Origin: Pseudoteredinibacter isoporae_A
Lineage (GTDB): Bacteria; Pseudomonadota; Gammaproteobacteria; Pseudomonadales; Cellvibrionaceae
NCBI RefSeq assembly: GCF_040372805.1
Contig: NZ_BAABWJ010000003.1
Span: 310,001-374,000, forward strand
Length of the DNA stretch: 64,000 nucleotides
Direction: 5' to 3'
Below the pieces are notes generated by a model. It worked only from the letters and a program-made list of their open reading frames with translations. It did no database searches and was not told the origin of the DNA. The position numbers were made by a program, and so were the translations under genes. Below are positions 25,588 through 34,498 of the stretch, piece by piece (position 1 is the stretch's first letter; each line of letters starts with the position of its first letter).

Positions 25588-26358
25588 TTAGCGAAAGTTT
25601 TTATCGAGGTAAGACTTCGCCAGCCCGCCTACAGAACCGGGGTCTTTAGCCGCCTGTTGCAGATTAGGCATAGCGTTGGCATTGTCACCCAGCAAGTGAT
25701 AAGCCTTACCCAATTTAAACACGGCATCGATGTACTTATCGTGATCAGGAAACTGATCTTTTACGATCAGGAAACGTTGCTTGGCCTGTTCGTAATCACG
25801 CTTGATCAGATAAATCTGTCCCAGCCAATATTGTGAATTTGGCAGGAACTTGCTATTGGGGTAATTACTGATGTGTTGCAACAGGAGTTTTTCGCCCTGA
25901 TCATAATCCTGCTTGTGCAAAACCAGATCAATCGCTGTGCGGTAATCCTGCAAATCTCCTGCGGAAACAGCTTGAGCCGTGGACGATACCGTATTGGCTA
26001 CCGTGGCCGCTGGATTAACCGCTGCACCGGGTGAGGCACTGGGTGCCGTTTTCGATAGAGTTGCCAGACGACGGTCGAGATCAAGGTAATCGTCCATGCG
26101 TTGCTGCTTCAGGCGTTTGATTTCGAAAGCCTGCTCTTCCACTAAACCTCTGAGCTGCAATACTTCTTCTTGCAGTTGCTGAAGTTGATAGAACTGCTGA
26201 GCTTGGCTGTTCGCGGACGCTGGAGCGGCCTGGGAAATCGCTGGGCTGCGATTATCAACAATCGGCTGGGTATCAACCACTTGGGCCTGGGCAAAAGCCC
26301 ACTGAGAAGCCGATAAAGAAACCGCTGCAAAAGCAGCGGTATAAAATGGAGCTTTCAT
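25588..26358 (-). CDS. cpoB: Cell division coordinator CpoB (YbgF)
   Basis: CpoB, 256 residues, a periplasmic partner of TolA and PBP1B that coordinates outer-membrane constriction with septal peptidoglycan synthesis. A signal peptide ends near residue 23 (SQWAFA). A Gln/Leu-rich coiled coil for trimerisation covers about 55-105 (QLQQLQEEVLQLRGLVEEQ). An Ala/Ser/Thr-rich linker follows, and then three TPR-like repeats from about residue 135 (YPNSKFLPNSQYWLGQIYL). It starts 9 bases after the pal stop and closes the tol-pal operon. Confidence 0.95.
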   Translation of the reverse strand: MKAPFYTAAFAAVSLSASQWAFAQAQVVDTQPIVDNRSPAISQAAPASANSQAQQFYQLQQLQEEVLQLRGLVEEQAFEIKRLKQQRMDDYLDLDRRLATLSKTAPSASPGAAVNPAATVANTVSSTAQAVSAGDLQDYRTAIDLVLHKQDYDQGEKLLLQHISNYPNSKFLPNSQYWLGQIYLIKRDYEQAKQRFLIVKDQFPDHDKYIDAVFKLGKAYHLLGDNANAMPNLQQAAKDPGSVGGLAKSYLDKNFR

Positions 26359-26367
26359 TGAAACAAC

Positions 26368-26886
26368 TTACTTCAATTCAACACGACGGTTCTGGCTACG
26401 AGCGTAGTCGCTAGTGCCATCTTGAGCAGGACGCTCTTCACCGTAGCTGACGGTTTCCAGCTGGCTGGAGCTTACACCTTGCAGCAACAGGAAGTCGCGT
26501 ACGGCATTGGCACGACGCTCACCCAGAGCCATGTTGTATTCGCGAGTACCCGTGTCATCCGCGTGGCCTTCCAAACGAACGTTGTCGCCAGAGGCTTTCA
26601 AACGAGCAGCGTGACCCGTCAAAGCGGTGCGAGACTCGGGACGCAGCAGGCTCTGATCGAAGTCGAAGTAAAATACGGTGTCTAGCTCAGCGTAAGCATC
26701 GCTGTTGTCGCCACTGCTTACGCCGCTATTGTCAGCAGTACCTGTGGCTACGCCAGAATCGGCACCATTGGCAGAGCCGTTTGCATTGGCGTCAGCGTCC
26801 TCGCTGGTGCCTGTGCTGCTACAGCCAGCCATAGCGGCCAGAATAAAGGCCAAGCCCAAGCTATTTTTAATTGTTTTAAGTGTCAT
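26368..26886 (-). CDS. pal: Peptidoglycan-associated lipoprotein Pal
   Basis: Pal, 172 residues. The lipobox LAAMAGC places the lipidated Cys at 22. A long low-complexity Gly/Asn/Asp/Ser linker spans about 27-60. The OmpA-like peptidoglycan-binding domain follows (VFYFDFDQSLLRPESR, EGHADDTGTREYNMALGERRA, QNRRVELK). Anchored in the outer membrane, it binds peptidoglycan and TolB. It is 264 bases from tolB and has its own candidate promoter, with cpoB following closely. Confidence 0.97.
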   Translation of the reverse strand: MTLKTIKNSLGLAFILAAMAGCSSTGTSEDADANANGSANGADSGVATGTADNSGVSSGDNSDAYAELDTVFYFDFDQSLLRPESRTALTGHAARLKASGDNVRLEGHADDTGTREYNMALGERRANAVRDFLLLQGVSSSQLETVSYGEERPAQDGTSDYARSQNRRVELK

Positions 26887-26904
26887 AGTTAACTCCCAAT
26901 AATC

Positions 26905-26935
26905 TTTATACGCTCGCTGCGCAAAAATCAGTCAA
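26905..26935 (-). promoter_or_regulatory. Candidate promoter for pal-cpoB
   Basis: On the minus strand TTGACT (26935-26930) and TATAAA (26910-26905) are 19 bases apart, slightly long, 19 bases before the pal start. This suggests pal and cpoB can be transcribed apart from tolQRAB. Confidence 0.4.
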
Positions 26936-27009
26936 TTTAGGTACCGCAAAATGCTACAAAATATTGTCTTGCAATCGGGCTCAAGCCGCTAAAAGTTGGC
27001 AGGCTACCT

Positions 27010-27033
27010 CAATTGTCAGATATCAGACAATTG
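27010..27033. repeat. Inverted repeat between tolB and pal
   Basis: CAATTGTC at 27010-27017 is the reverse complement of GACAATTG at 27026-27033, around a central GATATC. There is no T run, so it is more likely an operator or processing signal than a terminator. Confidence 0.4.
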
Positions 27034-27150
27034 GATATTAAACCCTACCACTATTACGATTCGATTATAGCTCCCAAATCTTCCTATGAATACCGGCTTA
27101 GCGGGCTTAGGTCAAGGTCTGGGCCATAAAGCGACTATAAAGAGTCCATA

Positions 27151-28467
27151 TTAATTAAAATAAGGTGACCAAGCCGGCTCTCGTACATCACCACGCTGCG
27201 AAGGCAGTCTGAATTTCACGCCGGCATCCAGAGAAACAGCCGCCAAAATTCCTTTGCCACGATGGCGGGTGGCGTACATCAACATCGCCCCATTTGGGGC
27301 AATAGTAGGGGACTCATCCAATCGGGTTTCCGTCAGGATTCTCAAATCACCGGTTTCCAGATCCTGGGCGGCGATATGGAACACACCATTCTGACGATTC
27401 ACTACCACCAGAGTTTTGCCGTCGGGAGACAAGCGCGCGCGGGCATTGTAATCCCCCAGGAAGGTCAAACGCTCAACGCGACCGGACGCCAGGGTCTTTT
27501 GATAAATCTGGGGCTTGCCACCACGATTGGAGGTAAAGATCACGCCCTTGCCATCGGCGGTCCAACTAGGTTCCGTATCGATTGCGAAATGGTTGGTCAC
27601 ACGCGTCAGGCGGCGGCTGGCAATTTCCAGAATATAAATCTCAGGGTTGCCATCTTTAGACAGAGTAATGGCCAGTTTCTTGCCATCTGGCGACCAAGCG
27701 GGCGCACCGTTCAAACCCTTGAAATTGGTTAGCTGTTCGCGCTTAGAGGTGGCCAACTCCTGACGGAAAATCGCTGGGCGTCCAGTTTCAAAAGACACAT
27801 AAGCCACTTGTTTACCATCGGGCGACCAGGCCGGAGACAACAAAGGATCGTCAGATTCCAGCAATAAACTCGGGCGAGCACCGTCGACATCGGCACGATT
27901 TAAACGATAGATCAGTTTGCCCTGACTGTTGCGATTCGCTTCCACATAAATCATCTTGGTGGAGAAAGCACCACGAATACCGGTGACTGCTTGGTAAACC
28001 TCATCGCTGGCAAAGTGTGCCATATCGCGCAGCCCTTTAGAGGTCACGACCACATTTTTGTTCAACATGCGGCGTTGCCCAAGCACATCGAACAATTGAA
28101 AGTCGAGGCGATAGCCATTGGTTCCCATCGCAGACAAGCTCGGCTTGATCGAACCAATCAACAGAAATTCCGTACCCAGGCGCGCCCAGTCCCGAAACAA
28201 GACTTCCGACTCATCCTGCGGAAAAGACAGCATATCTTCTTCAGGAATCGGCTCGAATTGACCACTGCGCAGTAAATCGGCCGCAACTATTCCCGCCACA
28301 TTTTCCGGCAAGGGGCCACTGCCCGACCAGGAAAACGGCACGATGGCGATCTTTGCGGGGTTATCTACCCCCTGGGTAATTTCAATGGTTAACTCGGCTT
28401 TAACTAATGCGCTCAAACTCAGCAACAACAGTACAGCCAGTGATTTAATGTGTTGATGGATGGTCAT
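27151..28467 (-). CDS. tolB: Tol-Pal system protein TolB
   Basis: TolB, 438 residues, a periplasmic protein linking the inner-membrane Tol complex with Pal. The signal peptide covers about the first 23 residues (SLAVLLLLSLSALVKA). The N-terminal domain follows (TQGVDNPAKIAIVPFSW). The C-terminal six-bladed beta-propeller shows the repeated SPDGK turns (AWSPDGKQVAYVS, AWSPDGKKLAITL, RLSPDGKTLVVV). The ATG overlaps the tolA stop by one base (TGATG), so translation is coupled. A GTG directly before the ATG is the alternative start. Confidence 0.98.
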   Translation of the reverse strand: MTIHQHIKSLAVLLLLSLSALVKAELTIEITQGVDNPAKIAIVPFSWSGSGPLPENVAGIVAADLLRSGQFEPIPEEDMLSFPQDESEVLFRDWARLGTEFLLIGSIKPSLSAMGTNGYRLDFQLFDVLGQRRMLNKNVVVTSKGLRDMAHFASDEVYQAVTGIRGAFSTKMIYVEANRNSQGKLIYRLNRADVDGARPSLLLESDDPLLSPAWSPDGKQVAYVSFETGRPAIFRQELATSKREQLTNFKGLNGAPAWSPDGKKLAITLSKDGNPEIYILEIASRRLTRVTNHFAIDTEPSWTADGKGVIFTSNRGGKPQIYQKTLASGRVERLTFLGDYNARARLSPDGKTLVVVNRQNGVFHIAAQDLETGDLRILTETRLDESPTIAPNGAMLMYATRHRGKGILAAVSLDAGVKFRLPSQRGDVREPAWSPYFN

Positions 28468-29300
28468 CACAATCTCAAGTCCTTAGGGTTAAACACCAAC
28501 CTCAGCTGGCGAAAATTTCGTTCGAACACTGCAGGTGGCAATTGTTTCAATTCCGGAAACTGCTCCGCCTTTTTTACGGCTTGTTCTGCGGAGCGGTCAA
28601 AAGCCGCATTTCCGCTGGATTTCACGACGGTGACATTAATCACCCGCCCCGTTGGCACCAGCTGAATACGTAATTCAACCTGCATACCTTTACGAGCTGA
28701 CGCGGGGCGCGACCAGTTATTTTCAATACGCTGAGCAATTAAACCAATAAAGCTTTGCGCAACCATTTGATCTTCTTCGGCCTGCTGCTCGGCCAATAAG
28801 GCTTCGCGCTCGGCTTGCATTTCCTGATCAATTTGACGTTGCAGATCTTGCTCACGCTCGAGACGCTCAGCTTTCTCTCTGGCCGCTTTGTCTCGAGCAG
28901 CCTTCTCTTTGGCCGCTTTTTCCCGTGCCGCTTTATCCTTGGCGGCCTTTTCTCGGGCAGCTTTGGCCTTGCGTTCTTTTTCCGCTTTCTCGCGTGCGAG
29001 CCTTTTCGCTTTCTCCTGCTCTCTGCGCTTGCGGCGCTCAGCCTCTTTCCGCTTTTTGGTCAGATCGATAACTTTTTGCTTGGGTTTCGCGGCGGGCTTG
29101 GGTTTAGTTTTGGGTTTAATTTCAACCAATTTAGCCTGAACGTATTTCGGTGTGACTCGGCGTTTTTGAGGTTCTTCACTACTCTCCCAGCCCCAAAGTA
29201 TGGCCACCAACAAAAGAGCATGCAAAACCACGCTCACCAGAATTCCAATGCCGCCAAAACCTGCCTGGCGATTGTCCAAGCCCTTTTGATTAGCGCGCAT
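28467..29300 (-). CDS. tolA: Tol-Pal system protein TolA
   Basis: TolA, 277 residues. One transmembrane helix at about 16-38 anchors it in the inner membrane. A long Lys/Ala/Glu-rich helical region follows from about 60 to 175, with repeated REKAAKDKAA-type units. The C-terminal globular domain (about 180-277) begins with MVAQSFIGLIAQRIENNWSR. It spans the periplasm from TolQR to TolB-Pal. It is shorter than E. coli TolA (421), mainly in the helical region. It overlaps the tolR end by 11 bases. Confidence 0.96.
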   Translation of the reverse strand: MRANQKGLDNRQAGFGGIGILVSVVLHALLLVAILWGWESSEEPQKRRVTPKYVQAKLVEIKPKTKPKPAAKPKQKVIDLTKKRKEAERRKRREQEKAKRLAREKAEKERKAKAAREKAAKDKAAREKAAKEKAARDKAAREKAERLEREQDLQRQIDQEMQAEREALLAEQQAEEDQMVAQSFIGLIAQRIENNWSRPASARKGMQVELRIQLVPTGRVINVTVVKSSGNAAFDRSAEQAVKKAEQFPELKQLPPAVFERNFRQLRLVFNPKDLRL

Positions 29301-29730
29301 TGCTCTCCCTTGGGGCTTCTGTCACTAATCCAACGGAAGGTGCACCTGCGGCTTGCAGTTGAGTCATCAAGCCCACAACCAATCCGTAATCGACACTGTG
29401 GTCTCCCCACACCAAGACCGGCGTATTCGGTTTCTGGCGCAGAACCTTGGCGACGGTCTCGGTGATCTCGGTCATCGGTTTAGCCACCTTATCGTCCTTA
29501 CCAAGGTTCAGATAATACAAACCGGCTTTATCCACCGATACAATAAGAGGCTCATCCTGCTTTTCATCCAGTGGCGCCGAAGGTGCTTGTGGTAAATCCA
29601 CTTTCACGCCTTGCATCAACAAAGGCGCCGTCACCATAAATACCACCAACAAGACCAACATCACATCGATGTATGGCACCACGTTGATTTCCGCCATAGG
29701 TTTCTTTTTTACCCTGCGTTTCCAACTCAT
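29290..29730 (-). CDS. tolR: Tol-Pal system proton-channel protein TolR
   Basis: TolR, 146 residues, ExbD/TolR family. A single N-terminal membrane helix carries the proton-path Asp (INVVPYIDVMLVLLVVFMV). The periplasmic domain ends in LMTQLQAAGAPSVGLVTE. With TolQ it uses the proton gradient to energise TolA. The start is ATG 29730, with AGG 8 bases before it; the open TTG two codons upstream is unlikely. It starts 9 bases after the tolQ stop. Confidence 0.97.
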   Translation of the reverse strand: MSWKRRVKKKPMAEINVVPYIDVMLVLLVVFMVTAPLLMQGVKVDLPQAPSAPLDEKQDEPLIVSVDKAGLYYLNLGKDDKVAKPMTEITETVAKVLRQKPNTPVLVWGDHSVDYGLVVGLMTQLQAAGAPSVGLVTEAPRESNAR

Positions 29731-29739
29731 GGGCAATAC

Positions 29740-30429
29740 CTACTTGGCGTGTACTTGGCGGTGCAGGATGGAAGAAAACTCTTCCGCAAAAGTTTCATAG
29801 CTATTGCTCAAGGTTTCAGCACGAGCGGAATAGCGGTTATAGGCCAGAACCGCTGGGATGGCTGCAAATAAACCCATGGCAGTGGCGACCAACGCTTCGG
29901 AGATGCCCGGCGCAACCGTTGCCAAGGTCGCCTGGTGGACATTTGCCAACCCACGAAAGGAGTTCATAATGCCCCACACGGTACCAAACAAACCCACGTA
30001 AGGACTTACCGAGGCAACACTGGCCAGAAATGGCAGGCTCTGTTCAAGCTTTTCCTCTTCTCGTGCCAATGCCACACGCATGGCACGCTGGGTACCTTCC
30101 ATCACAGCATCCGGATCAGCGCTGACTTGTTGACGTAAGCGTGTGAATTCCTTGAACCCAGCACGGAAAATACTTTCGACTCCGTCCACTTTACCACTTG
30201 CAGAACGGCTGTTGCTTTGACGGAATAATTGATTGAGGTCGACACCCGACCAAAACTCACGCTCAAACTGAACCAGAGCTTTTTTGGCCTTGCTTTGATA
30301 AAGACCACGTTGAACAATCATGGCCCAGGACACTACAGAGGCTAAAAACAATAGCGCCATGACTAGCTGAACCAATAAACTGGCATTGGCGATCAGGCCC
30401 CAAATAGATAAGGGTTCGGCATTATGCAT
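29740..30429 (-). CDS. tolQ: Tol-Pal system proton-channel protein TolQ
   Basis: TolQ, 229 residues, ExbB/TolQ/MotA family. Three membrane helices are visible: about 13-38 (NASLLVQLVMALLFLASVVS), about 130-155 and 170-195. The latter two carry SVSPYVGLFGTVWGIMNSF and the conserved SEALVATAMGLFAAIPAV. It forms the inner-membrane stator with TolR. It is the first of tolQRAB, 77 bases after ybgC, the same arrangement as in E. coli and Pseudomonas. Confidence 0.98.
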   Translation of the reverse strand: MHNAEPLSIWGLIANASLLVQLVMALLFLASVVSWAMIVQRGLYQSKAKKALVQFEREFWSGVDLNQLFRQSNSRSASGKVDGVESIFRAGFKEFTRLRQQVSADPDAVMEGTQRAMRVALAREEEKLEQSLPFLASVASVSPYVGLFGTVWGIMNSFRGLANVHQATLATVAPGISEALVATAMGLFAAIPAVLAYNRYSARAETLSNSYETFAEEFSSILHRQVHAK

Positions 30430-30506
30430 CTTGTTTCAGTTTCCTTATTTCTTATTAAAACGTGCGATAGTTTGAGCACAAGAGATTGCAATCATAAGAC
30501 TCGCAA

Positions 30507-30929
30507 TCACTCATCGATTTTCAACGCTTCACTGATGGCCTTTGGCATGGCTTTGGGCTTCATTGTCAGCCCATCGACACAGGCGACTTTTATATCACCT
30601 TCACAGAGTAATTCTTCATCCCCCACGCGTCGAACCTCCTGGCGAAAGACCAGATAACTGCGGCGACACTGGACCACTGTCGCGCTTACCCGAAGCTCGT
30701 CGTCCAGACGCGCTGGCTTGCGATAGTTGACCGCCGCCGAGTGTACCACCATTAACTGGCCATCACCCCCGACAGCGGCTTTGTCAAAACCCAGCGAACG
30801 CATCATTTCAGTCCGCGCACGCTCCATAAATTTCAGATAATTGACGTAATAGACAATGCCGCCAGCGTCGGTGTCTTCGATATAGACGCGTACAGCCAGG
30901 GAAAATTCCCCATTTTGAGCTTCTTTCAA
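30507..30929 (-). CDS. ybgC: Acyl-CoA thioesterase YbgC, tol-pal associated
   Basis: YbgC, 140 residues, hotdog-fold thioesterase. The family motif with the catalytic Asp is VYIEDTDAGGIVYYVNYLKFMERAR-like, seen here at residues 15-30. It hydrolyses short acyl-CoA or acyl-ACP and may act in phospholipid metabolism at the inner membrane. The start is TTG at 30929: a strong GTGGAGG site lies 5 bases upstream, and the next ATG would remove the active-site region. First gene of the ybgC-tolQRAB group. Confidence 0.95.
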   Translation of the reverse strand: MKEAQNGEFSLAVRVYIEDTDAGGIVYYVNYLKFMERARTEMMRSLGFDKAAVGGDGQLMVVHSAAVNYRKPARLDDELRVSATVVQCRRSYLVFRQEVRRVGDEELLCEGDIKVACVDGLTMKPKAMPKAISEALKIDE

Positions 30930-31040
30930 AATGCCTCCACATCGTCCGGCAAGGGCTTAAGCAAAAGGCCGCAGTGTAGCCCAACCTGAGGGTTCTGAGT
31001 AGGGGATAACCGTGTAAATAAGGCGTAGTGGAAGATTGAA

Positions 31041-31064
31041 CGGGCAGCCGGCAAGCGCTGCCCG
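31041..31064 (-). terminator. Hairpin after ruvB, possible terminator
   Basis: CGGGCAGC (31041-31048) and GCTGCCCG (31057-31064) form a perfect 8-bp stem 19 bases after the ruvB stop. On the minus strand only TTCAATCTT follows, so termination may be weak. Confidence 0.45.
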
Positions 31065-31083
31065 ACGTCTTTGTGAAGAGGGT

Positions 31084-32106
31084 TTAACGCTCTGGAGGCG
31101 CGATAGAAAAGTGCTTATAGGCGAGATCGGTCACCATCCGACCACGAGGAGTGCGCACCATATAACCCTGCTGAATCAAATAAGGCTCGAGAACATCCTC
31201 AATCGTATCGCGCTCTTCACTGATGGCCGCAGCCAGATTGTCCACCCCCACCGGCCCACCGGTGAATTTTTCAATCATGGTGAGCAGCAATCGTCGATCC
31301 ATATGATCGAAGCCATGGTGATCAACATTCAGCATGTTCAAGGCCTGATCAGCCATATCCTTACTGACTCGCCCGTCACCACGCACCTCGGCATAATCCC
31401 GCACCCGACGCAGCAGGCGGTTGGCGATACGCGGAGTGCCGCGACTGCGGCGAGCAACTTCATGGGCACCTTCCGCCGCCATGTCGATCCCCATCAAGCG
31501 CGCGGAACGCGCCACAATACTGCTGAGATCTTCCACACTGTAAAACTCGAGGCGCTGCACAATACCAAAACGATCACGTAAGGGAGAAGTAAGCAAGCCC
31601 GCTCGTGTGGTTGCACCCACCAAGGTAAAAGGCGGCAAATCCAGTTTAATGGACCGCGCCGCCGGCCCCTCACCGATCATGATGTCCAACTGATAGTCTT
31701 CCATGGCTGGATACAACACCTCTTCCACCATAGGACTCAGGCGGTGAATTTCATCAATAAAGAGAACATCACCAGGCTCCAGATTGGTCATCAGGGCTGC
31801 CAGATCACCTGCTTTTTCCAGCACGGGTCCAGAAGTAGTTTTCAAATCCACCTGCATTTCATTGGCAATGATATTGGCGAGAGTCGTTTTACCCAGCCCA
31901 GGCGGACCAAAGACCAATGTATGATCCAGAGCTTCGCCGCGTTTTTTCGCAGCACCGATAAAGATTTCCATCTGCTCTCGAACCACCGGCTGTCCGACAT
32001 AATCCCCCAGGGATTTCGGACGCACGGCTCGGTCCACCACTTCTTCCTGCACTTTGGCCTGAGGAGCGATGATACGTTCAGCCTGTAAGTCATCTTTTTC
32101 AATCAT
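31084..32106 (-). CDS. ruvB: Holliday junction DNA helicase RuvB
   Basis: RuvB, 340 residues, the AAA+ motor for branch migration. Walker A is GPPGLGKTT, Walker B is LFIDEIHRL, the sensor region is GATTRAGLLTSPLRDRFG, and the C-terminal winged helix includes GPVGVDNLAAAISEE and QQGYMVRTPRGR. It starts 12 bases after the ruvA stop. It is the third gene of ruvCAB, in one direction with yebC and aspS upstream. Confidence 0.98.
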   Translation of the reverse strand: MIEKDDLQAERIIAPQAKVQEEVVDRAVRPKSLGDYVGQPVVREQMEIFIGAAKKRGEALDHTLVFGPPGLGKTTLANIIANEMQVDLKTTSGPVLEKAGDLAALMTNLEPGDVLFIDEIHRLSPMVEEVLYPAMEDYQLDIMIGEGPAARSIKLDLPPFTLVGATTRAGLLTSPLRDRFGIVQRLEFYSVEDLSSIVARSARLMGIDMAAEGAHEVARRSRGTPRIANRLLRRVRDYAEVRGDGRVSKDMADQALNMLNVDHHGFDHMDRRLLLTMIEKFTGGPVGVDNLAAAISEERDTIEDVLEPYLIQQGYMVRTPRGRMVTDLAYKHFSIAPPER

Positions 32107-32118
32107 AGCTACAACCTG

Positions 32119-32751
32119 TTAGGCCGCCGGTAGGTTCAAGGTTCGCTTCAGGGCCAGACGAATCAAGTCCTCAGCGCCGGCAATTTCTTCAGCAAATTGT
32201 TTGCTGGTCGCCAACACCATTTTACTGGCATCAGCGGGTTTGTAACCCAAGGCAACGAGCGCGCTTTCTGCTTCTTCCTGGGCAGCATTGGAAACCTTCG
32301 CCGCACTGGCGGCTTCCAGTTCGGCCAGCGGCATACTGGGCAATTCCCAATCTTTCAACTTGTCTCGCAATTCGATAATCAAACGCTCAGCGGTTTTCTT
32401 GCCCACGCCCGGCACTTTCACCAGAGCGCTGACATTATCGGTCATCACGCAATTCACCAGATCACTGGCTTCCATACCGGAAAGAATGGCCAATGCCATC
32501 TTGGGGCCAACACCATTAATTTTAATCAGAATTCGAAACAACTCTCGGTCTTTTTTCTCCGCAAAGCCAAACAGCTGCTGCGCAGTTTCACTGACCGACA
32601 AATGAGTATGCAGCACTGCTGCATCACCCACGGCGCCCAGTCGATAGATGCTGGTCATGGGAACCTGGACCTCATACGCGACACCCTGCACATCAAGCAG
32701 AACGATAGGCAACTGCTTTTCCAGAATTCGCCCACTCAAGCGACCAATCAT
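32119..32751 (-). CDS. ruvA: Holliday junction DNA helicase subunit RuvA
   Basis: RuvA, 210 residues. The N-terminal OB fold starts MIGRLSGRILEKQLP. Helix-hairpin-helix motifs bind the junction (ILIKINGVGPKMALAIL and LVKVPGVGKKTAERLI). The C-terminal domain III (ALVALGYKPADASKMV) contacts RuvB. The tetramer clamps the junction and loads RuvB. It lies 97 bases after ruvC and closely before ruvB. Confidence 0.98.
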   Translation of the reverse strand: MIGRLSGRILEKQLPIVLLDVQGVAYEVQVPMTSIYRLGAVGDAAVLHTHLSVSETAQQLFGFAEKKDRELFRILIKINGVGPKMALAILSGMEASDLVNCVMTDNVSALVKVPGVGKKTAERLIIELRDKLKDWELPSMPLAELEAASAAKVSNAAQEEAESALVALGYKPADASKMVLATSKQFAEEIAGAEDLIRLALKRTLNLPAA

Positions 32752-32848
32752 AATCTTTCCTTACTGTGTGTCTTTTTCAGTTCTTTCTTAAAAATCGTTT
32801 TAGGTAACGTCTTTTCATATTCGCTCTGGGCTTATGTGCATGAGCACA

Positions 32849-33379
32849 CTACACAACGCGACCTCGTCGATACTGCCGCACATTGCCCAACTGGGAAAAA
32901 TGTCGGCGGGAATTAATGTGGCACAACGCCACCGCCAGCGCATCGGCGGCATCTTCCTGGGGAACATCCGATAGTTTTAGCAGGGTCTTGGTCATATGCT
33001 GCATTTGCTGTTTATCAGCCGCACCGCTGCCTACCACAGACTGCTTGACCTTTTTGGCCTCATATTCCGCAATAGGGATATCCCGAAAAGTGCCGGCAAC
33101 AATCGCGGCTCCACGAGCTTGGCCAAGCTTCAGCGCCGACCCGGCACTCTTGGACATAAAGACCTGTTCAACCGCAATCTCATGGGGGCGATACTCATCA
33201 ATGACCTCCAGCATGGAGTCAAAAATGATTTTTAAGCGCTCAGGCAAAGGGCGGTCAGATGGCAGGCGAATCACACCAGAAGCCACATAAGCATTACGGG
33301 AACGATGCACATCAATGACGCCAAAGCCTGTTTTTAGTGAGCCGGGATCGATCCCCAGCACCCGTAGTGTGTCGGTCAT
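32849..33379 (-). CDS. ruvC: Crossover junction endodeoxyribonuclease RuvC
   Basis: RuvC, 176 residues, the Holliday junction resolvase. Its acidic active site is visible: Asp11 in GIDPGS, Glu in IAVEQVF, and the C-terminal DAADALAVALCH. KQSVVGSGAADKQQM is a conserved DNA-contact loop. The ATG at 33379 matches family length (E. coli 173); nine upstream codons of the open frame are not used. Followed by ruvA. Confidence 0.97.
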   Translation of the reverse strand: MTDTLRVLGIDPGSLKTGFGVIDVHRSRNAYVASGVIRLPSDRPLPERLKIIFDSMLEVIDEYRPHEIAVEQVFMSKSAGSALKLGQARGAAIVAGTFRDIPIAEYEAKKVKQSVVGSGAADKQQMQHMTKTLLKLSDVPQEDAADALAVALCHINSRRHFSQLGNVRQYRRGRVV

Positions 33380-33472
33380 AGCCAGCCCATATATCGAGCA
33401 AATCAAACAACTGTTAATTTATCCAGTAGTTTGGCCGATGCCAGCGCCAGGGTCAAGGGCCTGGGCTGTCGC

Positions 33473-34216
33473 CTAAGCCAGAGACGCCATCACTTCCGCT
33501 GAGAACTCGGCATTTGAATAGACATTCTGCACATCATCCAGCTCTTCCAACATGTCGATCAAAGCCAAGGTCTTTTCGGCCGCGTCTTTATCAAGGGGCA
33601 CAGTCGTAGAGGGAACCATAGCAACTTCAGCGTGCTCGGGCTCAAAACCGGCGGCCAGTAAGCTGTCTTTGACCTGGAGATAATCTTCGAAAGCCGTGAG
33701 CACCTCGTAGGAACCATCTTCGTGGGTATACACATCATCCGCTCCCGCGTCCAAGGCGGCATCGATCAAATCCTCTTCATCCACGCCCGACGGAAAATGA
33801 ATTTGCCCAGTGCGGGAAAACAGATAAGCCACAGAACCGTCGGTACCCAATGTGCCGCCGCGCTTGGTAAAGGCATGACGTACCTCTGCCACTGTACGAT
33901 TTTTGTTATCGGTCATGCATTCAACGAGGATGGCCACCCCCGACACACCATAACCTTCATAGGTCAGTTCTTCGTAGTTGTCGCCTTCCGCATTGCCTGC
34001 TCCGCGCGCGATGGCCTTATCAATGGTGTCGCGTTTCATATTCGCGCCCAAAGCTTTATCCATTGCTGCTCGCAATCGGGGATTGTCTTCAGGATTTGGC
34101 CCGCCCTTGGCCGCTACCACCAACTCTCGAATGAGCTTGGTAAATACTTTGCCCCGCTTGGCATCCTGAGCCGCTTTGCGATGACGAATATTCGCCCATT
34201 TACTGTGGCCGGCCAT
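33473..34216 (-). CDS. yebC: YebC/PmpR-family transcriptional/translational regulator
   Basis: A 247-residue YebC/TACO1-family protein with the universal start MAGHSKWANIRHRKAAQDAKRGK. TKLIRELVVAAKGGPNPEDNPRLR and the central YEGYGVSGVAILVE also match. Members were described as DNA-binding regulators (PmpR in Pseudomonas), and more recent work ties the family to ribosomes stalled at proline runs. The ATG at 34216 follows GGAG by 6 bases. It is in the usual place between aspS and ruvC. Confidence 0.97.
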   Translation of the reverse strand: MAGHSKWANIRHRKAAQDAKRGKVFTKLIRELVVAAKGGPNPEDNPRLRAAMDKALGANMKRDTIDKAIARGAGNAEGDNYEELTYEGYGVSGVAILVECMTDNKNRTVAEVRHAFTKRGGTLGTDGSVAYLFSRTGQIHFPSGVDEEDLIDAALDAGADDVYTHEDGSYEVLTAFEDYLQVKDSLLAAGFEPEHAEVAMVPSTTVPLDKDAAEKTLALIDMLEELDDVQNVYSNAEFSAEVMASLA

Positions 34217-34465
34217 AAACACTCCGATGTCGATAGAAAAAGAAAGATCACAAGGTTTCGCCAGACAGACTATACCATAGCGCCCAAAGGGCAGAATTTG
34301 AGCCAGGTAGTGAAACGATTATAAAGAGACGAAGAATCCAGCACGCAAAAAGGCAGGCATCGACAGGGAGTGTCAATGTAGTATCAGAAAACAGCCGCTG
34401 GGGTGAAAAAGCGTTAGCGATGCAAAGTGCTGACGAAAGAAGCTATAACAAGGAAGAAGGAAACA

Positions 34466-34487
34466 GCCCATGGCAAAAGCCATGGGC
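34466..34487 (-). terminator. Hairpin terminator after aspS
   Basis: GCCCATGGC (34466-34474) and GCCATGGGC (34479-34487) form a 9-bp stem with an AAAA loop, 11 bases after the aspS stop on the minus strand. TGTTTCCTTCTT follows, a broken T run. Confidence 0.6.
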
Positions 34488-34498
34488 GCAATATCGAA

